Positions 35,370 through 47,928 of a DNA stretch of 64,000 bases are shown in pieces. The position numbers and the translations under genes were made by a program. A model generated the notes under the pieces. It ran no database searches and had not been told where the DNA came from. It saw nothing but the letters and a program-made list of their open reading frames with translations. Origin of the DNA: Lycorma delicatula (Eukaryota > Arthropoda > Insecta > Hemiptera > Fulgoridae); contig NC_134455.1 of the NCBI RefSeq assembly GCF_047948215.1, positions 322,888,147-322,952,146 of the forward strand, read 5' to 3'. How positions within the stretch are numbered: position 1 is the first letter of the stretch; each line of letters opens with the position of its first letter.

Positions 35370-38300
35370 CATGAAGTTGATTCTCAATTAACAAGACACA
35401 AAGAAGTTATCTTCCTATATAAAAATATATCGAGCAAATAAATGCTAATGCATTGTTTCTTTAAACATATTTGTTAATTAATCGAATGTGTGTGACCTCT
35501 TATCAAATATCAAACGATATCAAAATAGTCCAAGCAAATAAAACATTTTTTACATGGACAAACATCTGTAAATTAACATCTGTACATTAGAAATCTGTAA
35601 AACCTCCACACTGCTGATTTCTAAACAGCAACACGATTTAAAGATTCTGCTAAGCGAATCAAATCTATTAAATATAAATTTTATTTTATTAAAAATTTAT
35701 TCTTGTTCATATATAACAGTAAAAAACGTTTTCATATGAATTCATCGTACAAATTATTAAAAAATTTTATTAGAAAATACTTTCGTTCATAAATAAAAAG
35801 CAACCGTTGTAAGCATTATTCAAATTTGATAATGTTTTGATAGGTAAGTACTATTTAGCGTACGGTACCTTCATTACTACATAATGATTAGCAGTTTCAA
35901 TGCACCTGACATTGAATTTCATATCCGCTGACGGTATGTGCGCATACACCACAAGACTGTATTTTGTTGAATAAGTTGCGGCAATTAAAGATAATAACAA
36001 TCATTGCCACCACCGTCGCCGCCGCTGCCGCCGTCTCCACCACCACCACAATTACTATTGGCGCACATTAACTTTAACAGGGCAATAATTCCTATAATAT
36101 TTTGATTTAACTCGTCAAACTTTCAGTTAAAGTTATAATTTCTGAAGTTATTAAATTCATTACCTTTTTTTTACCATTAGCACTTTGTGAATTATTAATG
36201 TAGGTATTTTAACTAAAAAAATAAGACGAACTGAATGGCCAGTGAAAAAAATATTATACCCTTGCTAGTAACTGAACCCAAAAGTAATTTTCAGAAGAGC
36301 TTACTGACCATTTAATGTCTCAGTTATTCCGATCTATTGTTAGTATACAAAACTCCAATCTACTTTCACAAATACAGAACCCGACTTTTGCTGGGATTTT
36401 TTTGCGGGAAAAAATAGTATAACCTGTTTATACGTAAACGCACATATTACCCGTATCCCGTAAAGGTAAATTTTAAATCCATTCCAAATAATAGTTTTCT
36501 TTCGTTGGTTAAATAAGAACAAACACCGCCAAAAGAAGCGAACGATGACAGTCGCCCGTCTAGTTGAGAAATTAATATTCAAAACCGCCTATCCCTAAGT
36601 TGGACAGAGTATGGAATTTTATAATAAATATATGACTACGAGGAAATATCAATTTCGCTAATAAAGGGTATTTATTAATCGTTAATGGAAAAGAATACGT
36701 TAAATAATTTCGCGCTCGATATTCTTCGTAACATTAACCTCCGAGTACGGTGTAAACATCAACCAATTACATTTAACAGGTGCTGCATAAAAATAGTATC
36801 TACAAAAAAGAGTAAAAGCTAATATAATAGCTTTTGTATAATGACCGGTTCTTAACAGGCGAGCGAAAAAGAACAGTTGTTTATATCGGCCGATGTTCTA
36901 CTTTATAGCATTATCGAAGATAATTTCACTTTCGTCGGTGAGTTCGTTCGTTTAGACCGACTTTAGATACACTATCCGCGATTTATAAACTGGATTTTTC
37001 TACAAATAGTAACTAATTAAACAAACGAGCTTGAAATAAACGAATACGTTTCATTTAAATTAACAAGCGTTTTCAAACGCATTAATTTTTTAAAAATAAT
37101 TTATAAATGATTAATATTTATTTACTTTCACAAGTTATTACAGATCGACTCCCGTTTACAAACGTCGTACGGGTTTTTGGATGGAATATGAATTTTGTAA
37201 CGTATGAAAAAAATGTCAAGTTTGACAGAAATTCTAACATAAACAGAAATTTTGCTTTGATTAATACATTAAGCAGAGTCAATAAAGACAGTTTAGGTAA
37301 ATCCTAATGTAAATTGGTTTAATGTATAGAATTAAATTGTGTAAATGTAGCCATCGTTCCGACGATGTCGATATTTTCCTAAAATGAAATGAAATAAAAT
37401 GTACTTCAGTTAACATTACATAGCTTGAAGAGGAAACACAAACGATTAAATATTAAAGGAAGAAACATTCTTTAGTACTTTTAAGATAAATTTTCATAGA
37501 TTTATTAATAACACAGCTGCTACATCCGTTACGAAATCATTAAGTATACGCTATTTTATGCGATGAAAGCAAACAAAATTCTAATAAATACGTTGCAGTG
37601 AAAATAAAAAAATCTATACACGATAGTGTTAATAGAACCTTATTACTTTATTCGGTACAACAAAATAAGAATACAAATACGATACACGATTAATCGTACC
37701 GTGTCGTGCAATCACGATACGGTAACATGTAACACCGTCCACCTACGTAATATATCCAGATAAAAATAAAAAATAAAAATCGCCTAAACAGACAAAAAAT
37801 TACAAATGCGCTACGGGTATTTGCGGGCTAGCGTTTCTCGAATTGTGGTGGGTGGCATCGTCCCAAACAAAAGACATATCGTAAGACACTGCCGATAACA
37901 ATCGGGTAATAAAATTATTGGGCGGTTACAGAGCTGTTCCCTCCCCCCCCCCCCAAAAATTAATAAATTCATACGTCAACATTTTTAGATGCAACAAAAT
38001 TAAAGAATTATGATACTCGTAACTTGAATCCGCTACTATTAACAATTTCCGACATTCTATCTCTGCTCCGGTACACATAAATTGCTCATTTCCGAATTGT
38101 GTAAGTACACCACGATCATTCTTTAAAAAAAAGTTGCTTGTAAATAAATTATTTTCAGCCGATTCATATCCTAGTAGTACGAATATAGAACAATTTTTTC
38201 AAAAACACAAAAAACGATATTTTTTTAGATATCAACAGCAACGCCCGGTATATCTAGCGACTAATCCTTGAACATCCTTCCGTTGCCGACGATTAACAAA

Positions 38301-40069
38301 CCCATGATGCTAGATCATCCACCCGCCTAATTCTTCCGGTAATATATCATCATAGATTTATTATAGAACTAAAGTGTTTTTAAATTTATATGACCGTTAA
38401 CAATCCGATCCGGTATGAGGTATTGTTAAAAATAGTTAAATAAAAATCGTTCGGCTTCGATTTGGCAAAAAGTAATAGTTCACTTAAGTAAACGGTTCTG
38501 TAAAAGAATTCTACGGTACTTTTCTAGTAGCTGTAGTTCGATTCCGAGCAGTTTTTATTTTTAAATAGTCCTGTTCTATTATCGAAGTAAAATTAGATAA
38601 AATCAAAGAACTCGTGCTACGGGTTTGTCAAGCAGCTCACGCACTACATAACGCACATTAATTTCTAAATGATTATCATGAGACTTTAATCGATCGCTTG
38701 TAATATTATCGTATATAGAGGCGTAAAGACTTTTAGATAAAAATGATAATTATTGTAATAATGAGATAATTATTAATAATTCTGTGATAATTACTATTAT
38801 TGTTATTAATTATGTCATTATTGTTATAATTATTATAATTGATAATTATTGTAAAGATGACTTATACGCTACCAAAAGTTTCGTAGATGCTCCCAAAGTT
38901 ATGACCAGTAGGGAGGAGTTTTTCCTTAAAGATCAGGAAACGCAAGAGCTTAGTAACTTATCAACAATTCGCAAAAACAAAATTACGGGTTAAAATTTCA
39001 CTAGTATCTGTCATAAAAACACCGGTTCCGGTAAGGATAAAATTGCCCCTTTCCTAAAACATTTATATAAAACCGCTTTCCAAAATTATCAATGTTATTT
39101 CATACTTTCATTTTACAAAATCGTGAATGTTTTATAAAAAATAAATAGCAGGTTATATAACCGACAAAAAACAAAAACTTCAATCGCTGAATCTGGAAGG
39201 GACAATAAATCTGCAAAATAAGTAGTCTTAAACGAGCTAATGAGATAAAACTCGATATTTATTCCCGTTAATAAATTTGTAATTAATTCCACTAAAAGAT
39301 AACAAAATAATTTAACGAATGAATGAAACGGACAAGTCACACTTTCGAGCGGTTAAGACTTTAGGTGATGCAAACTACCGATCAATAGTAAACAATTCTT
39401 TTGTTTAATAAAATAAGCTTTTCGACGACCCTGATGCGTGTACAAATTCCTTTAGTCTATTCTTCTACTTCACAATCCTTCGAAGAAAACAAGAACTTCG
39501 CTGTTACTCGATAAAGCTAAATAAAAATTACATAACAAAAAAAAGTTGCCGTTTCATTTATATCACAATAATAAAACAATCTTATAGATTAACAGACGGA
39601 GCAAACATAAAAGTGGGACCACTTTTTAGTCCGACTAGTGTTTACGTGAATAAATAATTACCGGTTTTGCATTATTTTACAAGGTTGTTCTTATACCAAA
39701 ATTATTTTAATATATCAAGAAAAAACCTTACAAGTTACATATAAAAAAGACGCACAAAGAACATAATAAAAGAGTAAGCGAGACGAAGAATAGTAGGAAA
39801 TAAAAACAGAAAAAAACGAAGGGAAAAAATACAGCAAGAATTAGTTTAAAATATTGTGATAAATTTAAGCTTTTTTTTAATAGCCACAAAAAAATTGCTA
39901 GCGGATCGCTGGGATTGGAATTATATAAAAGTAACAGAGTCTAAATATTTCAAATTCAGAATTGGCGTACTACTTTTCATAGACTATCATATAAAATACA
40001 ATTTTATAAAATATAATCACCTATGAACTGATTTAAAAATATATTTTAAATCTTATAAAAATCTTTAAA

Positions 40070-40078
<9 letters not shown>
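35366..40078. other. Intergenic or intronic DNA with small simple repeats
   Basis: No gene recognised in 4.7 kb. Simple repeats include an interrupted CCA/CCG trinucleotide tract at 36008-36051 and a 12-C run at 37943-37954, plus a run of AT-only text at 38740-38850 that yields an Ile-rich artificial frame. Confidence 0.4.

Positions 40079-40106
<28 letters not shown>
40079..40106. repeat. (TA)n microsatellite
   Basis: About 14 TA repeats following a 12-A run. Confidence 0.95.
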
Positions 40107-40109
<3 letters not shown>

Positions 40110-40197
40110 TATTATATAAATTAAAGGTACTCTTGTGGTAAAAATGAAAGGATACACTTTTAACCCATAATTACATCGAATAGAGGATAAGCACTTC

Positions 40198-40565
40198 GTA
40201 TGACTCCAGATCAGGAAATAGTCTCAGGGAGGCCTGTGCAGTACTACATACGATAACAAAGAGGTAGTAACTTATCGGATCTCCAGAAACTCATCGCAGA
40301 TTCGTTCGGCGTCAAACCGAAAACCCACAGAACCCAGAACGCCAGGGAAGAAGGAATAAAAAATAAAATAAATACTTAGAAAGCGAGAACGGAATAACTG
40401 CAAGAAGAGCGAACCAAAACGAGACAAACAAATCGTCTAAAGGAGTACTTCAGACTTCTCCGAGTAAAGTGAACGTATCTGCCTACAATTTCTGAATTTC
40501 TGGGAAGGACGGCCTATGGAGCTGAAAAAAATTACAATGAGAAAAAGCAAGCTTTAATACATGCC
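40198..40565 (+). pseudogene. Degenerate coding remnant, unidentified
   Basis: Two coherent peptide blocks lie on the plus strand with scattered stops. The first reads MTPDQEIVSGRPVQYYIR and, after one stop, SNLSDLQKLIADSFGVKPKT. The second, in another frame, reads LQEERTKTRQTNRLKEYFRL and TYLPTISEFLGRTAYGAEKN. Composition and amphipathic spacing differ from the AT-rich surroundings, suggesting former protein, most likely transposon-derived. I do not recognise the family. Confidence 0.35.
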
Positions 40566-41290
40566 ACAATAAAGCGCTTTTAACTCCGTACAAATGATTT
40601 TACATTTTTTTTAATTTTTTTAGCATTCTACCCACAATGTTCATAGATAACGTCGATCCTAGTGTCTTTTAAATAACAGGCTGTAAATGTTGAAGTTAAG
40701 TAAACTAATAACTAACTACCAATAATGCGATCACAAAGCCGTAAAGAAACACAATCAAGGTACATAAGAAGTAATTTACATTTACCATTTAACTTCAATC
40801 ATAATTTGCTACTTCCGGTTTTTGGCGCAAATAATTACTCAGCAGGTCTTCCATTAATACTAATTAATTTTAACAAAATCCTAAAAACCACCTATGAGCA
40901 TGCTTAATAGTTCTATCAATAAATGTATATATATTATTCTGCGAAATCTTTTCAAAGAAGCACAAAATATGCGTGATTCAGAGTATAAAAAAGTCTGTTA
41001 GTTACGAGTACCGACTGTACACAGCTTCCTTATTAGCAAAGGGGTACTCCGAACCAATAATGTTTAATGTATTCTAACTACTACACATCAACCACAGTAA
41101 ATATAATCGTCCACTTCACTGCACTCGACTTCATTATAATGTTTAGCAGAGTCCATGTGACTGCTTACAATCTTTATGTCGCTTTAATGATACGCTTTAA
41201 GAATACCAAACTGTGCTTACACGGATGCACATTAAAATGAACATCCGCGTACACGTACTGTAGAGTTTGTACATGTACAACTTTAAAGTA
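40566..41290. other. Spacer, no gene seen
   Basis: No recognisable feature up to the TA that precedes the Tigger element. The open frame at 40725-40907 has no known motif. Confidence 0.4.
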
Positions 41291-41855
41291 CAGGGATCCC
41301 TTGACTTACGCGGTTAATTCATCGCTGAATATTTTCGCGTAAATCAAAACTGTTTTCTCAAAAATGGTATACTGTACAGCACTGTACTACTGTACAGTGT
41401 AGTATCTGTAAGTGTACATATTTACTAGGCTAAATTCGCAATTCTTTTCGCAGGTAGGACAAAGAAGTTTTAGACAGTTAGGCTAATCGTACTTAAATTA
41501 ATAGAATATAAATCGAATCCAGCACATTAAATATGATTACACACATACAGTATTGTAGAAACAAAGTAAAAAATATAAGAATAATTAAGTACAAAATAAA
41601 AATCATAGTAAAGTACAGTATTATTAAAAAAAATAGTTACCTTAAAATAAACGTATATAGGACTAAATATAATAAGGAATATTTTTTAAAAAAACGTATG
41701 ATTTAGTTCAGCTTTGTTTTCTTAAAATAACCGTCCAGTTTAATCTGCTTTACTGATAGTTGCAACTGATTTAGCACACTATCTTGTAGCATTTCATATC
41801 AACTAATAGTCCATTTACAACTTTTGTACTTCGTTCTCGATCAGATCATTTTCAG

Positions 41856-43705
41856 TCACATAATCACAAAATTTTTCGGATGTATGTCGATTTTTGATGA
41901 CCCTGATTTAAATGATGGGTCATTGCTACTCGAATCGTCATCTAGCTGCTCATTTGGCGACTCGGCTAGTGCTAACAAGTCTTCATTTTCTAAAAGTTTT
42001 TTATCTCCTTCCACAAGTTCATTTACATCTCCAGCACCAACTTTCAACCCTACACTGATGGCAAGTTGCACAACTTCATTTTTAATAGTACCTGTAATTC
42101 CTTGTCCGTAATCATCGAATGGAATTTGATCTTGACACATTTATTTAGCGTACGGCACCAAGACACAACTCCAATTACAGTCAAAAATTACAAACAAACA
42201 TCAAAAAAATTAATATAAACTACTGATTCTAGAGTCGCCATCAGGAAGTCTTCAGGAATAGGGATTCCTGAAGATTTCATAAGCTGTCCTAGGGTAAACT
42301 TCTGTGATGTGTTTAACAGTTTGATTTTCACCACACTCGCAAAGGGGCGTCGGTGTTTTACCTCATTTATACAGGAAATAGGCGCACCTACCATGCTGAG
42401 TTCGTATTCTGTTTAGCGTTGACCATGTCTTACGTGGCAAGTCAAAACCCGGCGGCTTTTGAGTAATACTTGGGATTTGGTTATTGTATGACACAGCTTG
42501 TGCCACACTCCACAAAGCGTACTCTTTGATTTCATTCAAAGCTTCGTCAACATTGCGTACAGCATGAAGGATGTTATATTTTTTTTCAGAACGTTTGTAA
42601 ATCACAGATCTCATTGCTTGAACTGTTAGCCCCAGAAACAACCTGAGAAAATATTCTTTTAAGATAGTAAGATTTGAATGTGACTATCGATCCTTGATCA
42701 CATGACTGTATCAGTGATGTCGTATTTGCAGGCATGTAAACGACTTTTACTTGTGAATTAATTGCTTCCATTTCCTCGGAGCTTCGATATCCAGGAGCGT
42801 TATCGAGCAGCAGAACGGCATTGTGTGCGATATTGTTTCTTGTGCAAAACTCTTTGAGTTGCAGACTAAAAAAATTTTTAAACCGGTCACAAAAAATGCG
42901 CCTCGTTACCCATGTTTTTTGGTTGGATGTCCAATACACGGGAAGAGATTGTTTGTTAATTCCTTTAAAAGCTTGGGGATTTTCTGAGTGATATACGAGC
43001 AAGGGTTTTAGTTTACAGTTCCCCTTCGCGTTTTTTCCATGTAAAAGTGTGAATCGATCTTTACGTTCGATTCGATTCTTTAAAACCGGACATATGGTGT
43101 TTTTCTTTTGCGATAAAAGTACGTTTAGGCGCCTTTTTCCAAAAAAAATCGCCGTTTCGTCAACATTAAATAGTTGCTATGACGAGTGTCCTCCTTCTCT
43201 CATGATAATCTGTCGATCTTTTTTGAATTTTTCGGCTTCTTCTTCATTTGCACTGGCTGCTTCACCTTGAATCAGAATGTTATGTAGATTTGAACGTTTT
43301 TTAGAATTTTCAAACCATCTTTGCTTGCATTGAATAGGGTTGATATCTTCAGCATGATATTTAGGTCTTAATAGTTCACGAAAATTTAACGCTCTTTCAC
43401 GTATAATAATAGGTGTCACGGTAATACGACGTTGAGTGTAATATTCTATGAAAATATTCAATAGTTTTTCAAGTTCAAGGAGATCGTAAATAAGATATTC
43501 GTGAAACCTGAAGAGGAACTGCATTTTTTCTAGCAATCAAAAATGTATCCTTATTTTTAATTATTGAAGGAACTATTGATTCGACAAAGCCAAGATGATT
43601 TTCGAGATCAATGTTACGTAAACCATCATCATGTCTTTTTATCTCCAACTTTGTCCCACGAGTGATAGTTTTCGTTTTCTTTCCCGTACTTTTAAGAACA
43701 GACAT
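41856..43705 (-). pseudogene. Tigger transposase, broken by stop, frameshifts and LINE insertion
   Basis: This is a DDE transposase with CENP-B-like DNA binding. From the ATG at 43703-43705: an N-terminal helix-turn-helix (ITRGTKLEIKRHDDGLRNID, SIIKNKD); after a frameshift near 43500 the CENP-B-type domain (WFENSKKRSNLHNILIQGEA); then one in-frame TAG at 43177-43179; catalytic Asp1 in FNVDETAIFF; Asp2 in LLLDNAPGYRSSEEM; Asp3 in NTTSLIQSCDQG followed by KSYYLKR. A frameshift near 42640 leads to NILHAVRNVDEALNEIKEY. The LINE insertion then interrupts, and the acidic C-terminus resumes (DVNELVEGDKKLLENEDLLA) to the stop at 41856. All catalytic Asp residues survive, but the gene is dead. Confidence 0.9.
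42140..42488 (-). mobile_element. 5'-truncated LINE nested in Tigger transposase
   Basis: On the minus strand this reads PPGFDLPRKTWSTLNRIRTQ, HGRCAYFLYK, a stop in place of Trp, then GKTPTPLCECGENQTVKHIT. This is the classic C-terminal cysteine block (TWxTLNRIRTGHGRC...CxCG..QTxxHI) of insect non-LTR retrotransposons. It ends in CTAAATAAATG-type sequence. The 7-bp string TGACACA occurs at 42133-42139 and 42489-42495, consistent with a target-site duplication. Tigger coding sequence lies on both sides. Confidence 0.85.
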
Positions 43706-44044
43706 AGAACACAAACCGATCAGAATTATATACTGCACAATAATATAACGTAAAACAGAATAACACTAGAGAATATATTCTCTGAACAGTTAATGGCTGG
43801 TTGACTGTGATCATTAAAATGTTTATAAATCAAACACTTCAATATTACCAACCTTACACACTTCAGTATACTATTACTGAAAGGGAAAACCTGTTTCATT
43901 ATTTATTGCATTAAATGAGTATATAAGTCCATATATATTTTTTACCGAAAACCCTTTTTACGAATATTATTTTATACCTTATATACAGTAATTTTACCGC
44001 GTTAATTCGAAACCAGACCTGCGTTAAGTTAAGGGACAGTGTTA

Positions 44045-45552
44045 CAAAATCAACCGTGCAGGTCTATCGGTTACGAACTGAATGCATTAATCGTCGCTAT
44101 CTCAAATTTAAGTAAATTCCTTAAAGTGCGATTCCAATCTCCAAACGGAAATATCTCTAACTCAATTCTAATTAAATAATAATGATTACTAAATATTATT
44201 AAAAGTACTCTAGATAACAAATTTCCACAAAATCGAGGAACAAACATTTTACAGCAACCGCACAAAAATAAACTTTATAATTTTAAGTAGTTTAAAGACC
44301 CTTTAAACTACAGATCTTTCTGCAAATTATTATGCGATGGTCATTTAGTTATAGGTATTACTTCCAGATAAATCGTTTATTAAGATTCTACAAATTAAGA
44401 GCAAGGATTGTCCATAATACACCGTATTAAGTATGATATAATGAAATTCTCAAATCTACAAAACACAAAAAATAACGGAATTTTTTAAAGTTATATAGAT
44501 ATCGGAAATCAGGAAACAAAATAGTCATCTCATACCGTTTTTGCTGCTTAAAAAACAATACAGAGAGCGATGCGGTGTGGAAATTTATTTCGTTAAACGT
44601 TACCTGCTATAATTAATACATATAAGTAAATGATCAATACAATATTAAGATTAGTGAATGGTTCTAACAGTTATACGCCATTGTTTATCTTAAACTGTCT
44701 CTCTATTTGCTACTATAAATCAAAATTAGCGAGTTGTTCGCTCAGCTAACAGTTCTTTTTACGCTGAACAAATAAAAGCGTAAATTTTCAAGTTCTATGT
44801 TTTTATTTTTCCTTTTCGATGCTATCACAATAAAAAAGTATATGTACACAGTTCATTTCGCGTGCTTTCTAAGACTGATGAAAGAACTCTGACTCGGTGA
44901 CACGGCTATGCAAAGTAAAGAACCGCTGCAAGGAAAGCACAACGGGTTTACCTTTTAAGCGATTGACTCGTTAATATTTGATCGTTCATCACGAGTAATG
45001 GCACTGAACGGTATAGGAATCGCTAAATACGAAATATCATCCCTCCTTACCCGTGTTTTGGTCCATTTTTTTTTTAAGTCGGTGTATTTGTACCGATTTT
45101 TTTGCGTGAATTTAATGAAGTTACCTGAAGCGGTAGAGGTCGAACATCATACTTCAGAAGTTTTACGAATTTACGCGAACCTTCTTTTTACTTAGTATTA
45201 TTCCGTAAAAGAAATCGGAGGGATGTATCACATGTAACACGATTTCTTTAGAATAAAAATTATGAATATAGGTAAATCTTCTTAGCTTTTTTTTTTTAAT
45301 ATTTTGCAAATAATTTATTTTCGGCAATATCTTAATTATTCGTGGTTTATGGAGTACCCTGTCGATCTCAAACAAGCATGTTAATAATATCGGCATCGAG
45401 GTCTAACTGTTATTTTACGATAATTCACTCGTGTAAAAACTATTACAAATAATATACGACAAATAAACGTAGCTCAATAAAAAAGTAATACAGAAAACAA
45501 ATTAAGGAATAATGAAACGGCGTACCGACAGTGACTTACTTTTCATCTTTTC
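44045..45552. other. Intergenic or intronic DNA, no gene seen
   Basis: No gene or recognisable repeat in 1.5 kb. Short open frames are AT-driven. Confidence 0.4.
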
Positions 45553-45752
45553 ATTTTCTGTTTAGCCTTCGGAACCATCGTACGGTATTACTTCAGAGGA
45601 TGATATGTAAATGATATAATATGTCAATGATAAATGAAGTGTAGTCTTGTACAGTCTCAGATCGACCGTTCCTGAGATGTGCGGTTAATTGAAACCTAAC
45701 CACCAAAGAACACCTGTATCCACTATCTAGCTTATTCAAATCCGTATAAAAG
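45553..45752 (-). repeat. tRNA-related SINE, headless copy
   Basis: On the minus strand this matches the SINE body from about the ATTTGAATA block to the CTGTTTAGCC 3' end. It includes the reverse complements of TGTGCGGTTAATTGAAACCT and CACCAAAGAACACCTGTATC. An extra AATGATATAATATGTCAATG segment in the ATG-rich part is a short internal expansion. The head is absent. Confidence 0.85.
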
Positions 45753-47889
45753 TTCTTCACCTTGTTAACGGTCGATATCATCACCCACCTTTTTTTACCG
45801 TATGACAACTTGTCGTCCACCACACCGTCTTTGGCGGTTTCAGTTAATTATTAACTCTATATTACTTCTAAGTTATCGATGAACATATTTTATTATCTGA
45901 ATATATTTTAACTGAGTTAACGGGTTCTCTATTAAATAATTAATTAAATATATGTGAATAAATTAATTTTTAACCATAATAAATAGTACTAAAAAAATAT
46001 TGTTAAGATAAAAAAAATAATAAAAATATAAAAACCCGAAACAAAAATTGTTTTAATAAAAAAATATAACATTAAGATTTACAATACGGGAAAACATATG
46101 TTTGCAAAAATTTGAAGCTTAATAAATCGCTTCCATAATATTTGTAAAGAAGGTGGTTTCCATTTTGGGGTGTTCAAGAAAATTTTTATTTTCTTCGGTC
46201 ATTACTGGGCAGTGTTACAGCCAGGACTTCTTTTGTTTTCCGTGGCATAAATCCGCGCGATACTTATTTAATAAGAGATATGGTTTGTATGTTGTCTACA
46301 AAACGTTTAGTATTGTCAGGTCTTCCCTATCATAAAACTGCAATTTATCTAACGCTTCTGTTTCTACCGTGTACATGTTATACTTAGGATAACAATAAAT
46401 ATATAAAAATATTTTAGTTTACCACGATTGCGTGGTAAAGAAAGGCGTTTCTCGCTCGGAGAAAACAAAGCTAATCTCATGCTCGATGTCCAATTAGAGG
46501 AAATGATTACAGTAACTCCTCCACACATCAGCGGCCATGAAAAATATACACAAAACTTCATCGTAATTATAAAATGAGTACTTTCATTACAAATTAAAAT
46601 ATTACAATGTATTAATTAAGTTAATATAATTAAATCGCTGTATATCAGCTATTAATAAATTAAATGTATTATGCTAAAGTAATTGTAAATTTCATATAAT
46701 GCAGTAAGTTCTTTTTCTTTTGAAAGTCGTTTATTTTGTTAATAGATTACAAATAATTCCAACTACAACAAATATCACTACCTATAACAATAATACCTGT
46801 ATTTAATGACTTCAGTAGTCGAAAACCGGATCGTCTTTATATACTAATAGATGTGACCGACTGTTGCCGGTAGTTGACAGAATGTGGAGGGCGTGGACCG
46901 AATTTTTGTGTTACTCGTACCGGTTGGATGCGGAATGGAAGCGAGTCGATCTTTAGTAACAGTTATTTAACTGCTAATATTAATTGTGGCGTGGCGTAGA
47001 CATAAGTTAATCGTTAAGTAAGGGCCTTGTAGTCCGCAAATATGAATTATTCCCGATCAACTAAATTAATATTTTCAATACGGAAATGTGTCATTTATAA
47101 CTACTTTGTGAGTAAAGCATACGTTGTAGTTCATAATGAAAATACTCGCTTTAAAATAACGAATGCAATTTTGTGTAGGACTTTATTGTAAAAGCACATA
47201 AACATTATTTTAAAGGCTAATGAAATCTGTCACTCTGTATACAATTCAAAACTACATGCTGTATAATTTTCACGGCCACAGATGTGTGGGCGACATCGTG
47301 TTATTATATTTGTAAATCGATACCGCATAAGAAATTAGCTATGTTTGCCGAGACGATAGACGGCCTACGCATTAATTCGATCTACTAAAAAAATATTAAC
47401 CTATGTAGATTGTAATCTGATTTAAACAGGAATCAAAAGCGTTAACGTTTGGCGAACTGCAGTGATTAAAAAGACTTGTTTATACGTACGTTGATATTAA
47501 TGATTTTATAGACATCATAAGCTCAATCCCGGATCATGTTTGCGGATTTGTGTCGACAGAATAAAATTCAGGATGGCTAACTACATGCCTGTCGAGAAAT
47601 GGTACAGGAGGTTTAGAACACGATGGGATGAGTTTTTTTTTCTTTTTGTTTGGGGGCGAAAATCGCCTGAGCGTTATCATCGCCCGTAATTTTTATTAAT
47701 AAAATGGTAAAATAACTCCAAAATAATAAAACTTATAAGTTGTAAAATTAATATAAATCATATAATAAAAATTTATTAAAACAAAAGTCAAGAAAGTAAA
47801 ATAAAACTCAAAACTAATATCGCAGACGAAGTCTTTAAAATATAAAAGTTAAAATAATAGAATAAAGAAACTATCTAAAACTTACCTAA
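45753..47889. other. Intergenic or intronic DNA, no gene seen
   Basis: No gene was recognised. The patch at 46850-46960 is GC-richer but all three plus-strand frames carry stops. Confidence 0.4.
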
Positions 47890-47926
47890 TTCCGATAGGT
47901 TGTGCAAAAGGCACAACCTATCGGAA
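47890..47926. repeat. Perfect hairpin, 16-bp arms, 5-nt loop
   Basis: TTCCGATAGGTTGTGC (47890-47905), loop AAAAG, GCACAACCTATCGGAA (47911-47926). The arms are exact reverse complements. The hairpin sits just past the point where the neighbouring LINE stops. Confidence 0.95.
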
Positions 47927-47928
47927 GA

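Larger units (their letters stand above)
41291..44042 (-). mobile_element. Tigger (pogo superfamily) DNA transposon
   Basis: This 2.75-kb element is read on the minus strand and flanked by TA on both sides (41289-41290 and 44043-44044). Right end on the minus strand: CACTGTCCCTTAACTTAACG; left end on the plus strand: CAGGGATCCCTTGACTTACG. The ends share TCCCTT.ACTTA.CGC.GG and continue into GTTAATTC/GAATTAAC. It encodes a Tigger transposase and carries a later LINE insertion (42140-42488). TA target sites and this transposase are diagnostic of pogo/Tigger elements. Confidence 0.9.

Noticed and set aside
41824..42111. Ser/Phe-rich plus-strand frame of 95 codons
   Set aside because: It is the antisense shadow of the Tigger transposase C-terminus.
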